This document shows, piece by piece, positions 1 through 5,809 of a DNA stretch of 6,627 bases. The notes under the pieces are model-generated. The model was not told the origin of the DNA. It did no database searches and saw only the letters and a program-made list of their open reading frames with translations. How positions within the stretch are numbered: the stretch's first letter is position 1; every line of letters starts with the position of its first letter. Source of the stretch: WLWS01 sp047638675. GTDB taxonomy: Bacteria > Pseudomonadota > Gammaproteobacteria > Eutrophobiales > Eutrophobiaceae. The position numbers were made by a program, and so were the translations under genes. The stretch lies in the NCBI GenBank assembly GCA_047638675.1, contig JBLIML010000212.1:1-6627 (forward strand). The letters run 5' to 3'.

Positions 1-1086
1 GGAGTTAAACAAATCTGTTTCCAGATAGATCTGGCCATCGGTAATGGAGATAACGTTAGTCGGTACGAATGCAGATACGTCACCCGCCTGTGTTTCAATA
101 ATAGGCAAAGCCGTCAAGGAACCTGTCTGACCTTTGACTGCACCATTCGTCAATTTTTCTACAGCGTCGGCATTAATACGGGAAGCGCGTTCCAATAATC
201 GGGAATGCAAGTAGAACACATCGCCTGGGTAGGCTTCGCGACCCGGCGGACGTTTCAACAGCAATGAAACCTGACGATAGGCCCAGGCCTGCTTGGTCAG
301 ATCATCATAAATAATCAGCGCGTCTTCACCGCGGTCCCGAAAGTACTCACCCATTGAACAACCGGAATATGGCGCAATGTATTGCATGGCAGCAGAGTCC
401 GATGCGGTAGCAGCAACCACAATCGTATGCGCCATCGCACCGTGTTCTTCAAGCTTGCGAATCACCGAATTAATGGAAGACGCTTTTTGACCAATGGCGA
501 CGTAAACACATTTAACACCGGTGTCTTTTTGATTAATGATAGTGTCGATAGCCACCGCCGTCTTGCCGGTTTGTCTGTCGCCAATAATTAATTCGCGCTG
601 GCCGCGACCCACCGGTACCATGGCGTCTATGGATTTCAGACCGGTTTGTACGGGCTGAGACACGGACTGGCGTTGGATAACGCCCGGCGCAATCTTTTCA
701 ATCGGCGAGCTTTCAGTGCATGCAATGTCGCCTTTTCCATCGATAGGCACACCCAGAGAATTTACAACACGGCCCAGAAGCGCTTCGCCAACCGGTACTT
801 CAAGGATACGCTTGGTGCATTTCGCTGTATCACCTTCGGAGATGTGTTCGTAGGCACCCAGGATAACCGCGCCCACTGAATCACGCTCAAGGTTAAGGGC
901 TAGTCCGAATGTGTTGCCAGGGAACTCAATCATTTCACCTTGCATAACATCACTGAGACCATGAATTCTTGCGATTCCATCCGATAAGCTGACAACCGTA
1001 CCTTCGGTGCGAGCTTCTGTATCCAGATTAAAATCCTGAATTTTTTTCTTAATCAGTTCACTGATTTCTGTTGCGCTGATTGACAT
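1..1086 (-). CDS. atpA: F1Fo ATP synthase subunit alpha, N-terminal ~70% (3' end outside window)
   Basis: Alpha subunit of the F1 head, which alternates with beta in the catalytic hexamer and carries the non-catalytic nucleotide sites. My translation of the minus strand from ATG at 1084-1086 gives 362 uninterrupted codons running off the left edge; the family is about 513 residues. Visible landmarks are the N-terminal segment with TEISELIKKKI (residues 6-16) that contacts delta, the beta-barrel region with LSDGIARIHGL, the Walker A loop GDRQTGKT at residues 169-176 (the same numbering as E. coli), the Walker B strand ALIIYDD ending near residue 262, and the RPPGREAYPGDVFYLHSRLLER block. The window ends at LETDLFNS, before the SRVGG motif with the alpha arginine finger. 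The start is preceded by GAGGA six bases upstream. It lies 64 bp after atpH, and gamma (atpG) would be expected next. No frameshift or missing residue in the part seen. Confidence 0.98.
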   Translation of the reverse strand, partial: MSISATEISELIKKKIQDFNLDTEARTEGTVVSLSDGIARIHGLSDVMQGEMIEFPGNTFGLALNLERDSVGAVILGAYEHISEGDTAKCTKRILEVPVGEALLGRVVNSLGVPIDGKGDIACTESSPIEKIAPGVIQRQSVSQPVQTGLKSIDAMVPVGRGQRELIIGDRQTGKTAVAIDTIINQKDTGVKCVYVAIGQKASSINSVIRKLEEHGAMAHTIVVAATASDSAAMQYIAPYSGCSMGEYFRDRGEDALIIYDDLTKQAWAYRQVSLLLKRPPGREAYPGDVFYLHSRLLERASRINADAVEKLTNGAVKGQTGSLTALPIIETQAGDVSAFVPTNVISITDGQIYLETDLFNS

Positions 1087-1150
1087 CGCTGTTCCTCACT
1101 TATGAACGTTTCAATAAATAACGTGTATTAACAATGCTGCATATAATTTG

Positions 1151-1684
1151 TCAGATGAGCTCATTACTCAGTTCTGTCAAACGACCCCGAACAGAAGCAT
1201 CTATAACAGAGTCACCTGCACGAATAACGGCACCACCGATTAATGACTCGTCAACTGATGCACTTATACTTACCTTTTTGCCAAGACGCACGGACATGCT
1301 CTTTGCAATACTGTCCTGCTGTGCTTGATTCAATTCATACGCAGAGCGAACCTCGACTTCAACCCTGCCTTCTGCATCAGCACGCTTCGCTTCGAAGAGC
1401 TGGGCAATTTGTGGTGCGTACTGCAAACGACCGGCGCTCACCAGGACCTTGATGAAATTCTTTGCATACGGAAAAAAACGCTCACTACCAATATCAATGA
1501 CCAGATCCTGTAACTGCTGATGACTTACTTTGGGATTATTCAAGAGCAAACGCATTTGTGCATCGGAAACGATTCGATTCAGTAAATCCAACGCAAGAGA
1601 CCATTCCGCAGTGTTACCTGAGTCCCTGGCCAGTTCGAACACGGCCTGTGCGTACGGTCTGGCAATCGTGGTTTTTTCTTGCAT
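1151..1684 (-). CDS. atpH: F1Fo ATP synthase subunit delta
   Basis: Delta subunit, the cap on top of the F1 head that ties the alpha N-termini to the b-subunit stalk. The protein is 177 residues, the same length as E. coli AtpH. It has the helical N-terminal domain with the ARPYAQAVFELA opening (residues 8-19) that binds alpha, and the C-terminal signature GGAVIRAGDSVIDASVRGRL at about residues 150-169, which is the classic OSCP/delta pattern. ATG start at 1682-1684, TGA stop. It follows atpF after 19 bp; the Shine-Dalgarno is weak (AAGG, about 10 bases upstream), which suggests dependence on translation of atpF, an inference. Length, motif and position all agree, so the identification is secure. 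Confidence 0.97.
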   Translation of the reverse strand: MQEKTTIARPYAQAVFELARDSGNTAEWSLALDLLNRIVSDAQMRLLLNNPKVSHQQLQDLVIDIGSERFFPYAKNFIKVLVSAGRLQYAPQIAQLFEAKRADAEGRVEVEVRSAYELNQAQQDSIAKSMSVRLGKKVSISASVDESLIGGAVIRAGDSVIDASVRGRLTELSNELI

Positions 1685-1703
1685 TCAATAAGACCTTGCT
1701 GAT

Positions 1704-2174
1704 TTACAGTTCCGCACTGATTTTCGTCAGCACATCATTATGGGCATTACGATCAACTTCACGCATCAGGATTTGTTCCGCACCGGCGAGCGCCAAAGCG
1801 GCAACCTCCGCTCTCAACTGCTCTCTGGTTTGCGTACGTTGTTGTTCGATTTCGGCTTGAGCTGCAGCCAATATCTTGCCCTTTTCTGTCATGGCATCAT
1901 CTTTCGCAGCACCGACAATTTCATCGTGTCGTTTTTGTCCCTGCGAGATGATCTCCGCTGCCTGTTGCTTTCCGTCTTCGAGCAACTCGCTTTTCCTGGC
2001 TTCAGCTTCTACCAGAGCCGCCTGACCTTTTTCAGCAGCAGCCAGACCATCGGCGATGCGCGTCTCCCGATCATGCATAGCTTGTATGATGAAAGGCCAG
2101 ACAAACTTCTTACAGAAGACAACAAAGACCAGAAACGCAATGAGCTGTCCAATAAGAGTGGCGTTAAAATTCAT
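1704..2174 (-). CDS. atpF: F1Fo ATP synthase subunit b
   Basis: Subunit b forms the peripheral stalk as a dimer, anchored in the membrane beside subunit a and bound at its top to delta. The protein is 156 residues, equal to E. coli AtpF. It starts MNFNATLIGQ, has a single hydrophobic segment at about residues 5-21, then the conserved FVWPFI turn (24-29), followed by a long charged, alanine-rich helix (about 35-125) typical of the right-handed coiled coil of b, and the C-terminal delta-binding part ending KISAEL. ATG at 2172-2174 is preceded by a strong purine tract (AAGGAGAGGG). It lies 41 bp after atpE. It is one b gene, not a b/b' pair, as expected in Gammaproteobacteria. Confidence 0.97.
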   Translation of the reverse strand: MNFNATLIGQLIAFLVFVVFCKKFVWPFIIQAMHDRETRIADGLAAAEKGQAALVEAEARKSELLEDGKQQAAEIISQGQKRHDEIVGAAKDDAMTEKGKILAAAQAEIEQQRTQTREQLRAEVAALALAGAEQILMREVDRNAHNDVLTKISAEL

Positions 2175-2215
2175 CTATATACCCTCTCCTTAAATTCCAA
2201 GGCTATGTTGTATTC

Positions 2216-2482
2216 CTAGTTCGCTACCGCTGGCAGATATGCCAGAAATGGATTCGCCAGGGTAAACCACATGCCGATACCGATACCGATCATGGTTACC
2301 GCGTCGATAAGGCCCGCCACCAGGAACATCTTGCCCTGTAACATGGGTGCCAATTCAGGTTGCCGGGCAGAACCCTCAAGAAACTTTCCGCCCAGTACAC
2401 CAAAACCGATGGCTGTGCCGAAAGCACCCATACCAAGAACGAGTAATACGCCCAGTGATGTAAATGCCAATATGGTTTCCAT
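2216..2482 (-). CDS. atpE: F1Fo ATP synthase subunit c (proteolipid ring subunit)
   Basis: Subunit c forms the membrane rotor ring that carries ions past subunit a. It has 88 residues in two transmembrane helices (about 8-32 and 51-76) joined by the polar loop ARQPE (39-43), which contacts gamma and epsilon. Helix 1 contains the glycine-rich stretch GAFGTAIGFGVLGGKFLEG. The essential carboxylate is Asp60 in GLIDAVTMIG. It lacks the glutamine in helix 1 and the Glu-Ser/Thr pair in helix 2 that mark Na+-binding rings, so I infer proton coupling. The sequence resembles Pseudomonas AtpE more than E. coli AtpE (AVTM in place of AIPM; ANPF tail). ATG start with a GGAGG ribosome site five bases upstream, the strongest in the operon, fitting the need for many c copies per complex. 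Confidence 0.98.
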   Translation of the reverse strand: METILAFTSLGVLLVLGMGAFGTAIGFGVLGGKFLEGSARQPELAPMLQGKMFLVAGLIDAVTMIGIGIGMWFTLANPFLAYLPAVAN

Positions 2483-2513
2483 TTTATCCTCCAGATATTT
2501 CAGTTAAAAAAAT
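2483..2513 (-). promoter_or_regulatory. atpE translation initiation region with U-rich enhancer-like element
   Basis: Reading on the minus strand, the atpB-atpE gap contains TTTTTTTAACTGAAA (2498-2512), then CTGGAGG and the atpE ATG. The GGAGG is five bases from the start codon. From memory, the E. coli atpE leader has a U-rich tract followed by AACUGAAA and CUGGAG, which was described as a translational enhancer that raises c-subunit yield. The match of spacing and sequence suggests the same device here; the function is inferred. Confidence 0.6.
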
Positions 2514-2531
2514 CAATGCATCACCAAAGCG

Positions 2532-3419
2532 CTAGTGATGTTCGTGTGCCATGCTTAAATAAACTATGGTCAACATCATAAATACAAAAGCCTGCAAAAG
2601 TACAATCAAGATATGAAACACTGCCCAGACAAAATGTAAAGGCAGCTGATACCATCCGAGCATAGCGATCAACAGAAAGATCAACTCGCCCGCATAGAGA
2701 TTCCCAAACAAACGTAAAGCAAGAGAGATGGGTTTGGCTATCAGACTCACCCCTTCCAGCAAAAAATTGAAAGGCATGAACATGATTTTGACAAAGAGAT
2801 TGTTCGACGAGAAAGGGTGCAAGGTTAACTCGCCAATAAAACCACCAATACCCTTCATCTTGATACTGTAATAAATAATCAGAATAAAAACGCCAATAGA
2901 CAAGCCAAAAGTAATATTGGGGTCAGTTGTAGGTACAGCTTTGAAATATAGATGTGGGTTACCTGTGACCGTTTGAGCAATCAATGGAATGACATCAACG
3001 GGTATCAAATCCATGGTGTTCATTAATACGACCCAAACAAAAATTGTCAGAGACAGGGGTGCGATGACATCGTTTTTGGCGTGAAAAATTTCTTTAACGT
3101 TGGTGTTAACAAACTCTACACACATTTCAATGAAGTTGCTGAAACCACTGGGTACACCTGTGCTGGCTTTTTTTGCCACTCTGTAAAACAAAAAGGAAAA
3201 GATCAAGCCAAGTAAGATAGAAACGCCAAGTGTATCGACGTTATAGGCCCAAAAGCCCATATCCACAGCTTCTTTAGGACTATGGGCAAAAGTCCATCCC
3301 GCATGTTCTACAATATGACCATCAGCACGCTCATAGCCTACTGGCAATTTGCCATAGACCAGATTCTGCAGGTGATGCTGCATGTATTCGTTTGAGGTTA
3401 GCCCTTCACCACTTGACAT
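2532..3419 (-). CDS. atpB: F1Fo ATP synthase subunit a
   Basis: Subunit a is the stator channel protein that passes protons to and from the c ring. It has 295 residues, longer than the E. coli protein (about 271). It opens with a polar segment (MSSGEGLTSNEYMQHHLQNL), followed by hydrophobic helices at roughly 61-80, 118-141, 167-187 and a long hydrophobic C-terminal half. Key residues are present: the essential Arg236 in ISLALRLFGNLYAGE, Asn240, Glu245, His269 and Gln276 (equivalent to E. coli R210, N214, E219, H245 and Q252). The extra length lies in the N-terminal part (about 20-58) and in small insertions near 154-165 and 204-218. ATG at 3417-3419 has only a weak GAGA site upstream. It is 19 bp from atpI and 49 bp from atpE. 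Confidence 0.98.
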   Translation of the reverse strand: MSSGEGLTSNEYMQHHLQNLVYGKLPVGYERADGHIVEHAGWTFAHSPKEAVDMGFWAYNVDTLGVSILLGLIFSFLFYRVAKKASTGVPSGFSNFIEMCVEFVNTNVKEIFHAKNDVIAPLSLTIFVWVVLMNTMDLIPVDVIPLIAQTVTGNPHLYFKAVPTTDPNITFGLSIGVFILIIYYSIKMKGIGGFIGELTLHPFSSNNLFVKIMFMPFNFLLEGVSLIAKPISLALRLFGNLYAGELIFLLIAMLGWYQLPLHFVWAVFHILIVLLQAFVFMMLTIVYLSMAHEHH

Positions 3420-3438
3420 ACATATTTCTCGTTATTAT

Positions 3439-3843
3439 TTATTTTTGGTTATTTTGACGACCTATAACCAGCCCCAATCCATGTATATTCAACATCAATG
3501 CAACGATGTAGGTAATAAACATGGCTGCAAAATTTAACTCCTTAACCCAGAGTAGACTCAAGGCAAAAATCAATATTGTGACGATTATTTTGATCGCCTC
3601 ACCGATAAAAAACCAGCGCATAACCAGACCGACAGAATCGGCTGCTGAATACCGAAAAGCAAATCGGGCAAACAACAGATTAGGCAAAAGACAAGCAAGG
3701 CCGCCCAACACCGCTGAATAAGCTGCAATGCGGCCAATACTTATTAATAACACAATAGCTATCGCTGCAATGATAATGCCAATCATAGACAAAACCTTAT
3801 AAGCGGCGAGCTTATTATTAGTATTCTCTGCTGGTTTTTCCAA
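3439..3843 (-). CDS. atpI: ATP synthase assembly protein I (AtpI), TTG start
   Basis: Small membrane protein of the ATP synthase I family, encoded first in most bacterial atp operons and thought to assist c-ring assembly; it is not a stable part of the enzyme. The 134 residues form four hydrophobic segments (about 17-36, 40-60, 78-100, 104-127). Features shared with gammaproteobacterial AtpI are AYSAVLGGLACLLPN (residues 41-55), FARFAFRYS and the GEAIKI stretch in helix 3. The start is a TTG at 3841-3843: an in-frame TAG lies three codons upstream, no other start codon intervenes, and the first in-frame ATG (codon 20) would cut into helix 1. AGGA at 3853-3856 is nine bases from the TTG. It is the first gene after the atp promoter and lies 19 bp before atpB. 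Confidence 0.93.
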   Translation of the reverse strand: MEKPAENTNNKLAAYKVLSMIGIIIAAIAIVLLISIGRIAAYSAVLGGLACLLPNLLFARFAFRYSAADSVGLVMRWFFIGEAIKIIVTILIFALSLLWVKELNFAAMFITYIVALMLNIHGLGLVIGRQNNQK

Positions 3844-4057
3844 TCGCCGCTATCCTGGGAAATGAGCCAATATTTCAATCTGCACGTATTTACCCAGGTA
3901 CCTGTCCACTATAGGCTTTTCAGCCGCCTAGTATAATTAGCAATGCCACATGAATCAATCATTGCACTGCACAAAAATTAAAGATGTTGAACTATGAATC
4001 CGATTTTACGCTAAGAACTGACAAAAATCCGGGAACCGCCCAATGGCGCGAAACAGC
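3844..4057. other. parB-atpI intergenic region (214 bp)
   Basis: This is the only gap above 100 bp. Reading on the minus strand from parB to atpI, it holds a short GC-rich inverted repeat (CGCC-CAAT-GGCG, 4037-4048) with a T run at 4023-4027, the atp promoter at 3930-3958, and an ~80-nt leader. The leader has a small hairpin next to the predicted transcript start (3912-3923 area) and a perfect 10-bp palindrome (CAGGTACCTG, 3895-3904). I see no ORF, tRNA, DnaA box or parS site in it. Confidence 0.8.
3930..3958 (-). promoter_or_regulatory. Predicted sigma70 promoter for the atp operon
   Basis: On the minus strand a -35 element TTGATT (3953-3958) and a -10 element TATACT (3930-3935) are separated by exactly 17 bp. 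Each differs from consensus (TTGACA, TATAAT) by two or fewer positions. Transcription would start near 3923, leaving a leader of about 80 nt before the atpI TTG. Position at the head of the ATP synthase genes supports it; activity is inferred. Confidence 0.72.
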
Positions 4058-4927
4058 TTATTTTATGTGATTGAGAATGCCGTCCAGCTCGTCCAGCGAA
4101 TTGTAATTAATCGTTAATACCCCGCTTCCCTTGCTGGAATGCTTAATACTGACCGCAGCTCCTAGACGTCCAGACAGTTCAGTTTCCAGTCGTAGTGTAT
4201 CGGGATCTTTTTTACCTGCCTTCTTATTCGGGGTCTTTTTGCCTGAAGATGCCTGCCTGACCAATGCCTCGGTAGCCCGTACCGATAAGCCCTGTTTTAC
4301 TACTAAATGTGCCGCCTCAACTTGATCCTTGTCCGACAAAGCAAGCAGTGCACGGGCATGGCCCATTTCCAGTTTCCCGGAACCCAGCATCTTTTTCACA
4401 CTGGCGTTGAGATCCAGTAAGCGCAACATATTAGTCACGGTAGATCGGGATCTACCCACCGCATCGGCGATACCCTCGTGGGTCATACTAAATTCACCCA
4501 GTAGTCGCGCCAATCCGTTGGCCTCTTCAAGCGGATTTAAGTCTTCGCGCTGAATATTCTCAATCAAGGCCATGCACATAGCGGTTTGGTCATCGATCTT
4601 GCGTAGAACCACTGGTATTTCGTGTAAACCCGCAAGCTGTGCAGCCCGCCAGCGACGCTCACCTGCGATGATCTCGTATTTATCACCATTGGCAAGGGGT
4701 CTCACCAATATTGGTTGCACGACACCTTGAGCCTTTATGGAATTGGCTAGATCCTGCAAAGCCTCCTGGTCAAACTCAAGCCGTGGTTGATATTGTCCAC
4801 GCTGTATCAAATCGACCGGCAAGAAACGCAATTCTTCATTACCATCAATAGATCCAAGCTCCGCACCGGTTCGGTTACCCAGGAGCGCATCCAGACCCTT
4901 ACCTAAACCCCGTTTCTTTGCTGCCAC
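4058..4927 (-). CDS. parB: Chromosome-partitioning protein ParB (Spo0J family), GTG start
   Basis: ParB binds parS near the origin, loads as a CTP-dependent sliding clamp and stimulates ParA. From GTG at 4925-4927 the protein is 289 residues and begins AAKKRGLGKGLDALLG after the initiator, the usual ParB N-terminus that contacts ParA. In order: the N-terminal nuclease-like/CTP domain with GERRWRA (89-95) and ENIQRED (123-129), the CTP-binding boxes; a helix-turn-helix for parS at about 148-169 (GIADAVGRSRSTVTNML); a lysine-rich linker around 230-245; and a C-terminal dimerization domain. The longest open frame starts at a TTG at 4976-4978, but that adds 17 atypical residues and has no spaced ribosome site, whereas the GTG has AGGAG eight bases upstream. 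It lies 66 bp after parA and is followed by the atp promoter region. Confidence 0.95.
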   Translation of the reverse strand: MAAKKRGLGKGLDALLGNRTGAELGSIDGNEELRFLPVDLIQRGQYQPRLEFDQEALQDLANSIKAQGVVQPILVRPLANGDKYEIIAGERRWRAAQLAGLHEIPVVLRKIDDQTAMCMALIENIQREDLNPLEEANGLARLLGEFSMTHEGIADAVGRSRSTVTNMLRLLDLNASVKKMLGSGKLEMGHARALLALSDKDQVEAAHLVVKQGLSVRATEALVRQASSGKKTPNKKAGKKDPDTLRLETELSGRLGAAVSIKHSSKGSGVLTINYNSLDELDGILNHIK

Positions 4928-4935
4928 TAATCTAA

Positions 4936-4940
4936 CTCCT
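4936..4940 (-). promoter_or_regulatory. Ribosome binding site that decides the parB start
   Basis: AGGAG on the minus strand, eight bases before the GTG at 4925-4927. It is the only good Shine-Dalgarno near the 5' end of parB and favours that GTG over the upstream TTG at 4976-4978. Confidence 0.8.
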
Positions 4941-4944
4941 GGAT

Positions 4945-4973
4945 CCAATAGGCGACGTCTCAACGGCCATTGG
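4945..4973 (-). repeat. Inverted repeat between parA and parB
   Basis: The arms CCAAT and ATTGG enclose a second pair GGC/GCC, giving eight base pairs with a one-base bulge and a 12-nt loop. It sits between the parA stop and the parB ribosome site and has no following T run, so it is not a standard terminator. It may affect message stability or the ParA:ParB ratio, or be chance. Confidence 0.35.
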
Positions 4974-4993
4974 CTCAAGCTCTATAAAAAACT

Positions 4994-5767
4994 TCACGCC
5001 GCTTTTCCTTCCCGGTTTAACATTTCACCGGCCAATGCGAGGTAGGCAAGCGACCCTTTTGATGCTCGATCATACTTGATGATGGGCTGCCCATGACTGG
5101 GCGCTTCGGCCAAACGAACATTGCGCGGAATGATGGTCCGATAGACCTTGTCACCAAAATGTTCAAGTAACTGTGCGGAAACCTGATTTGCCAGATTATT
5201 GCGTGGGTCGTACATAGTGCGCAAAAGGCCTTCTACACGTAAGTGAGGATTGAGGAATTTTCGTATCTTCTCGATGGTGCCAAGTAAGGCTGTCAGCCCC
5301 TCCAATGCATAATACTCACATTGCATAGGGATTATCACCGCATCGGCAGCCACCAATGCGTTTATAGTGAGCATGTTCAAAGAGGGCGGGCAATCAATAA
5401 AAATAAAATCAAACTCATTCTTAATGCTTTCCAACGCAGTGCGTAAACGAATTTCCCTTGCTATCTCATCAAGCAGACCAATTTCTGCGCCTGTTAAATC
5501 GGCATTACTTGGCAGTAATTGATAATTGCCCTCTACAGATTTGACCAGAGTTTCAGCAACGGTTTTCTCTCCCATCAAGACATCATAGCTGGATATTTCC
5601 AATTTGGTTTTGTCCAAACCACTGCCCATAGTGGCGTTACCCTGGGGATCCAGATCAATCAACATCACACGTCTCTTCGTCGCTGCGAGCGAGGCGGCCA
5701 GATTGACGCTGGTAGTGGTTTTACCCACCCCACCTTTCTGGTTGGCTATTGCAATTATTCTGCTCAC
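4994..5767 (-). CDS. parA: Chromosome-partitioning ATPase ParA (Soj/MinD family), GTG start
   Basis: ParA is a deviant-Walker ATPase that binds DNA non-specifically as an ATP dimer and is released by ParB, moving origin regions apart. The 257 residues match the short chromosomal (Soj) form without an N-terminal helix-turn-helix. Motifs: deviant Walker A KGGVGKTT at 11-18 with the signature Lys11, the A' stretch IDLDPQGNAT (37-46, Asp38/Asp40), Walker B FIFIDCPPSLN with Asp125, and the C-terminal block PRNVRLAEAPSHGQPI typical of Soj. The start is GTG at 5765-5767; the frame is open upstream to tandem TAA codons but contains no ATG, GTG or TTG, and no clear Shine-Dalgarno precedes it. It follows rsmG by 42 bp and lies upstream of parB, so co-transcription is likely. 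Alternative ParA-like roles (plasmid, MinD) are excluded by context and motifs. Confidence 0.97.
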   Translation of the reverse strand: MSRIIAIANQKGGVGKTTTSVNLAASLAATKRRVMLIDLDPQGNATMGSGLDKTKLEISSYDVLMGEKTVAETLVKSVEGNYQLLPSNADLTGAEIGLLDEIAREIRLRTALESIKNEFDFIFIDCPPSLNMLTINALVAADAVIIPMQCEYYALEGLTALLGTIEKIRKFLNPHLRVEGLLRTMYDPRNNLANQVSAQLLEHFGDKVYRTIIPRNVRLAEAPSHGQPIIKYDRASKGSLAYLALAGEMLNREGKAA

Positions 5768-5809
5768 GTTGGTATTTATTGATGCTGTCGAATTAAAGGG
5801 CGCTTATTA

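Noticed and set aside
1740..2219. Plus-strand 159-residue open frame opposite atpF
   Set aside because: It lies antisense to the well-supported atpF, has no recognisable domain or ribosome site, and reads as a compositional shadow.
2270..2292. Short tandem repeat (gataccgataccgat) in atpE
   Set aside because: It encodes the Gly-Ile alternation of the c-subunit helix 2, which explains the repeat.
4022..4050. Possible rho-independent terminator after parB (CGCC-CAAT-GGCG and a T run)
   Set aside because: The stem has only four pairs and the T run begins nine bases after it; it does not have the layout of an efficient terminator. parB transcripts may read through into the atp genes.
4788..4802. 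TTGTCCACG resembling a DnaA box within parB
   Set aside because: Two mismatches to TTATNCACA, single copy and inside a conserved coding region; no cluster that would suggest an origin.
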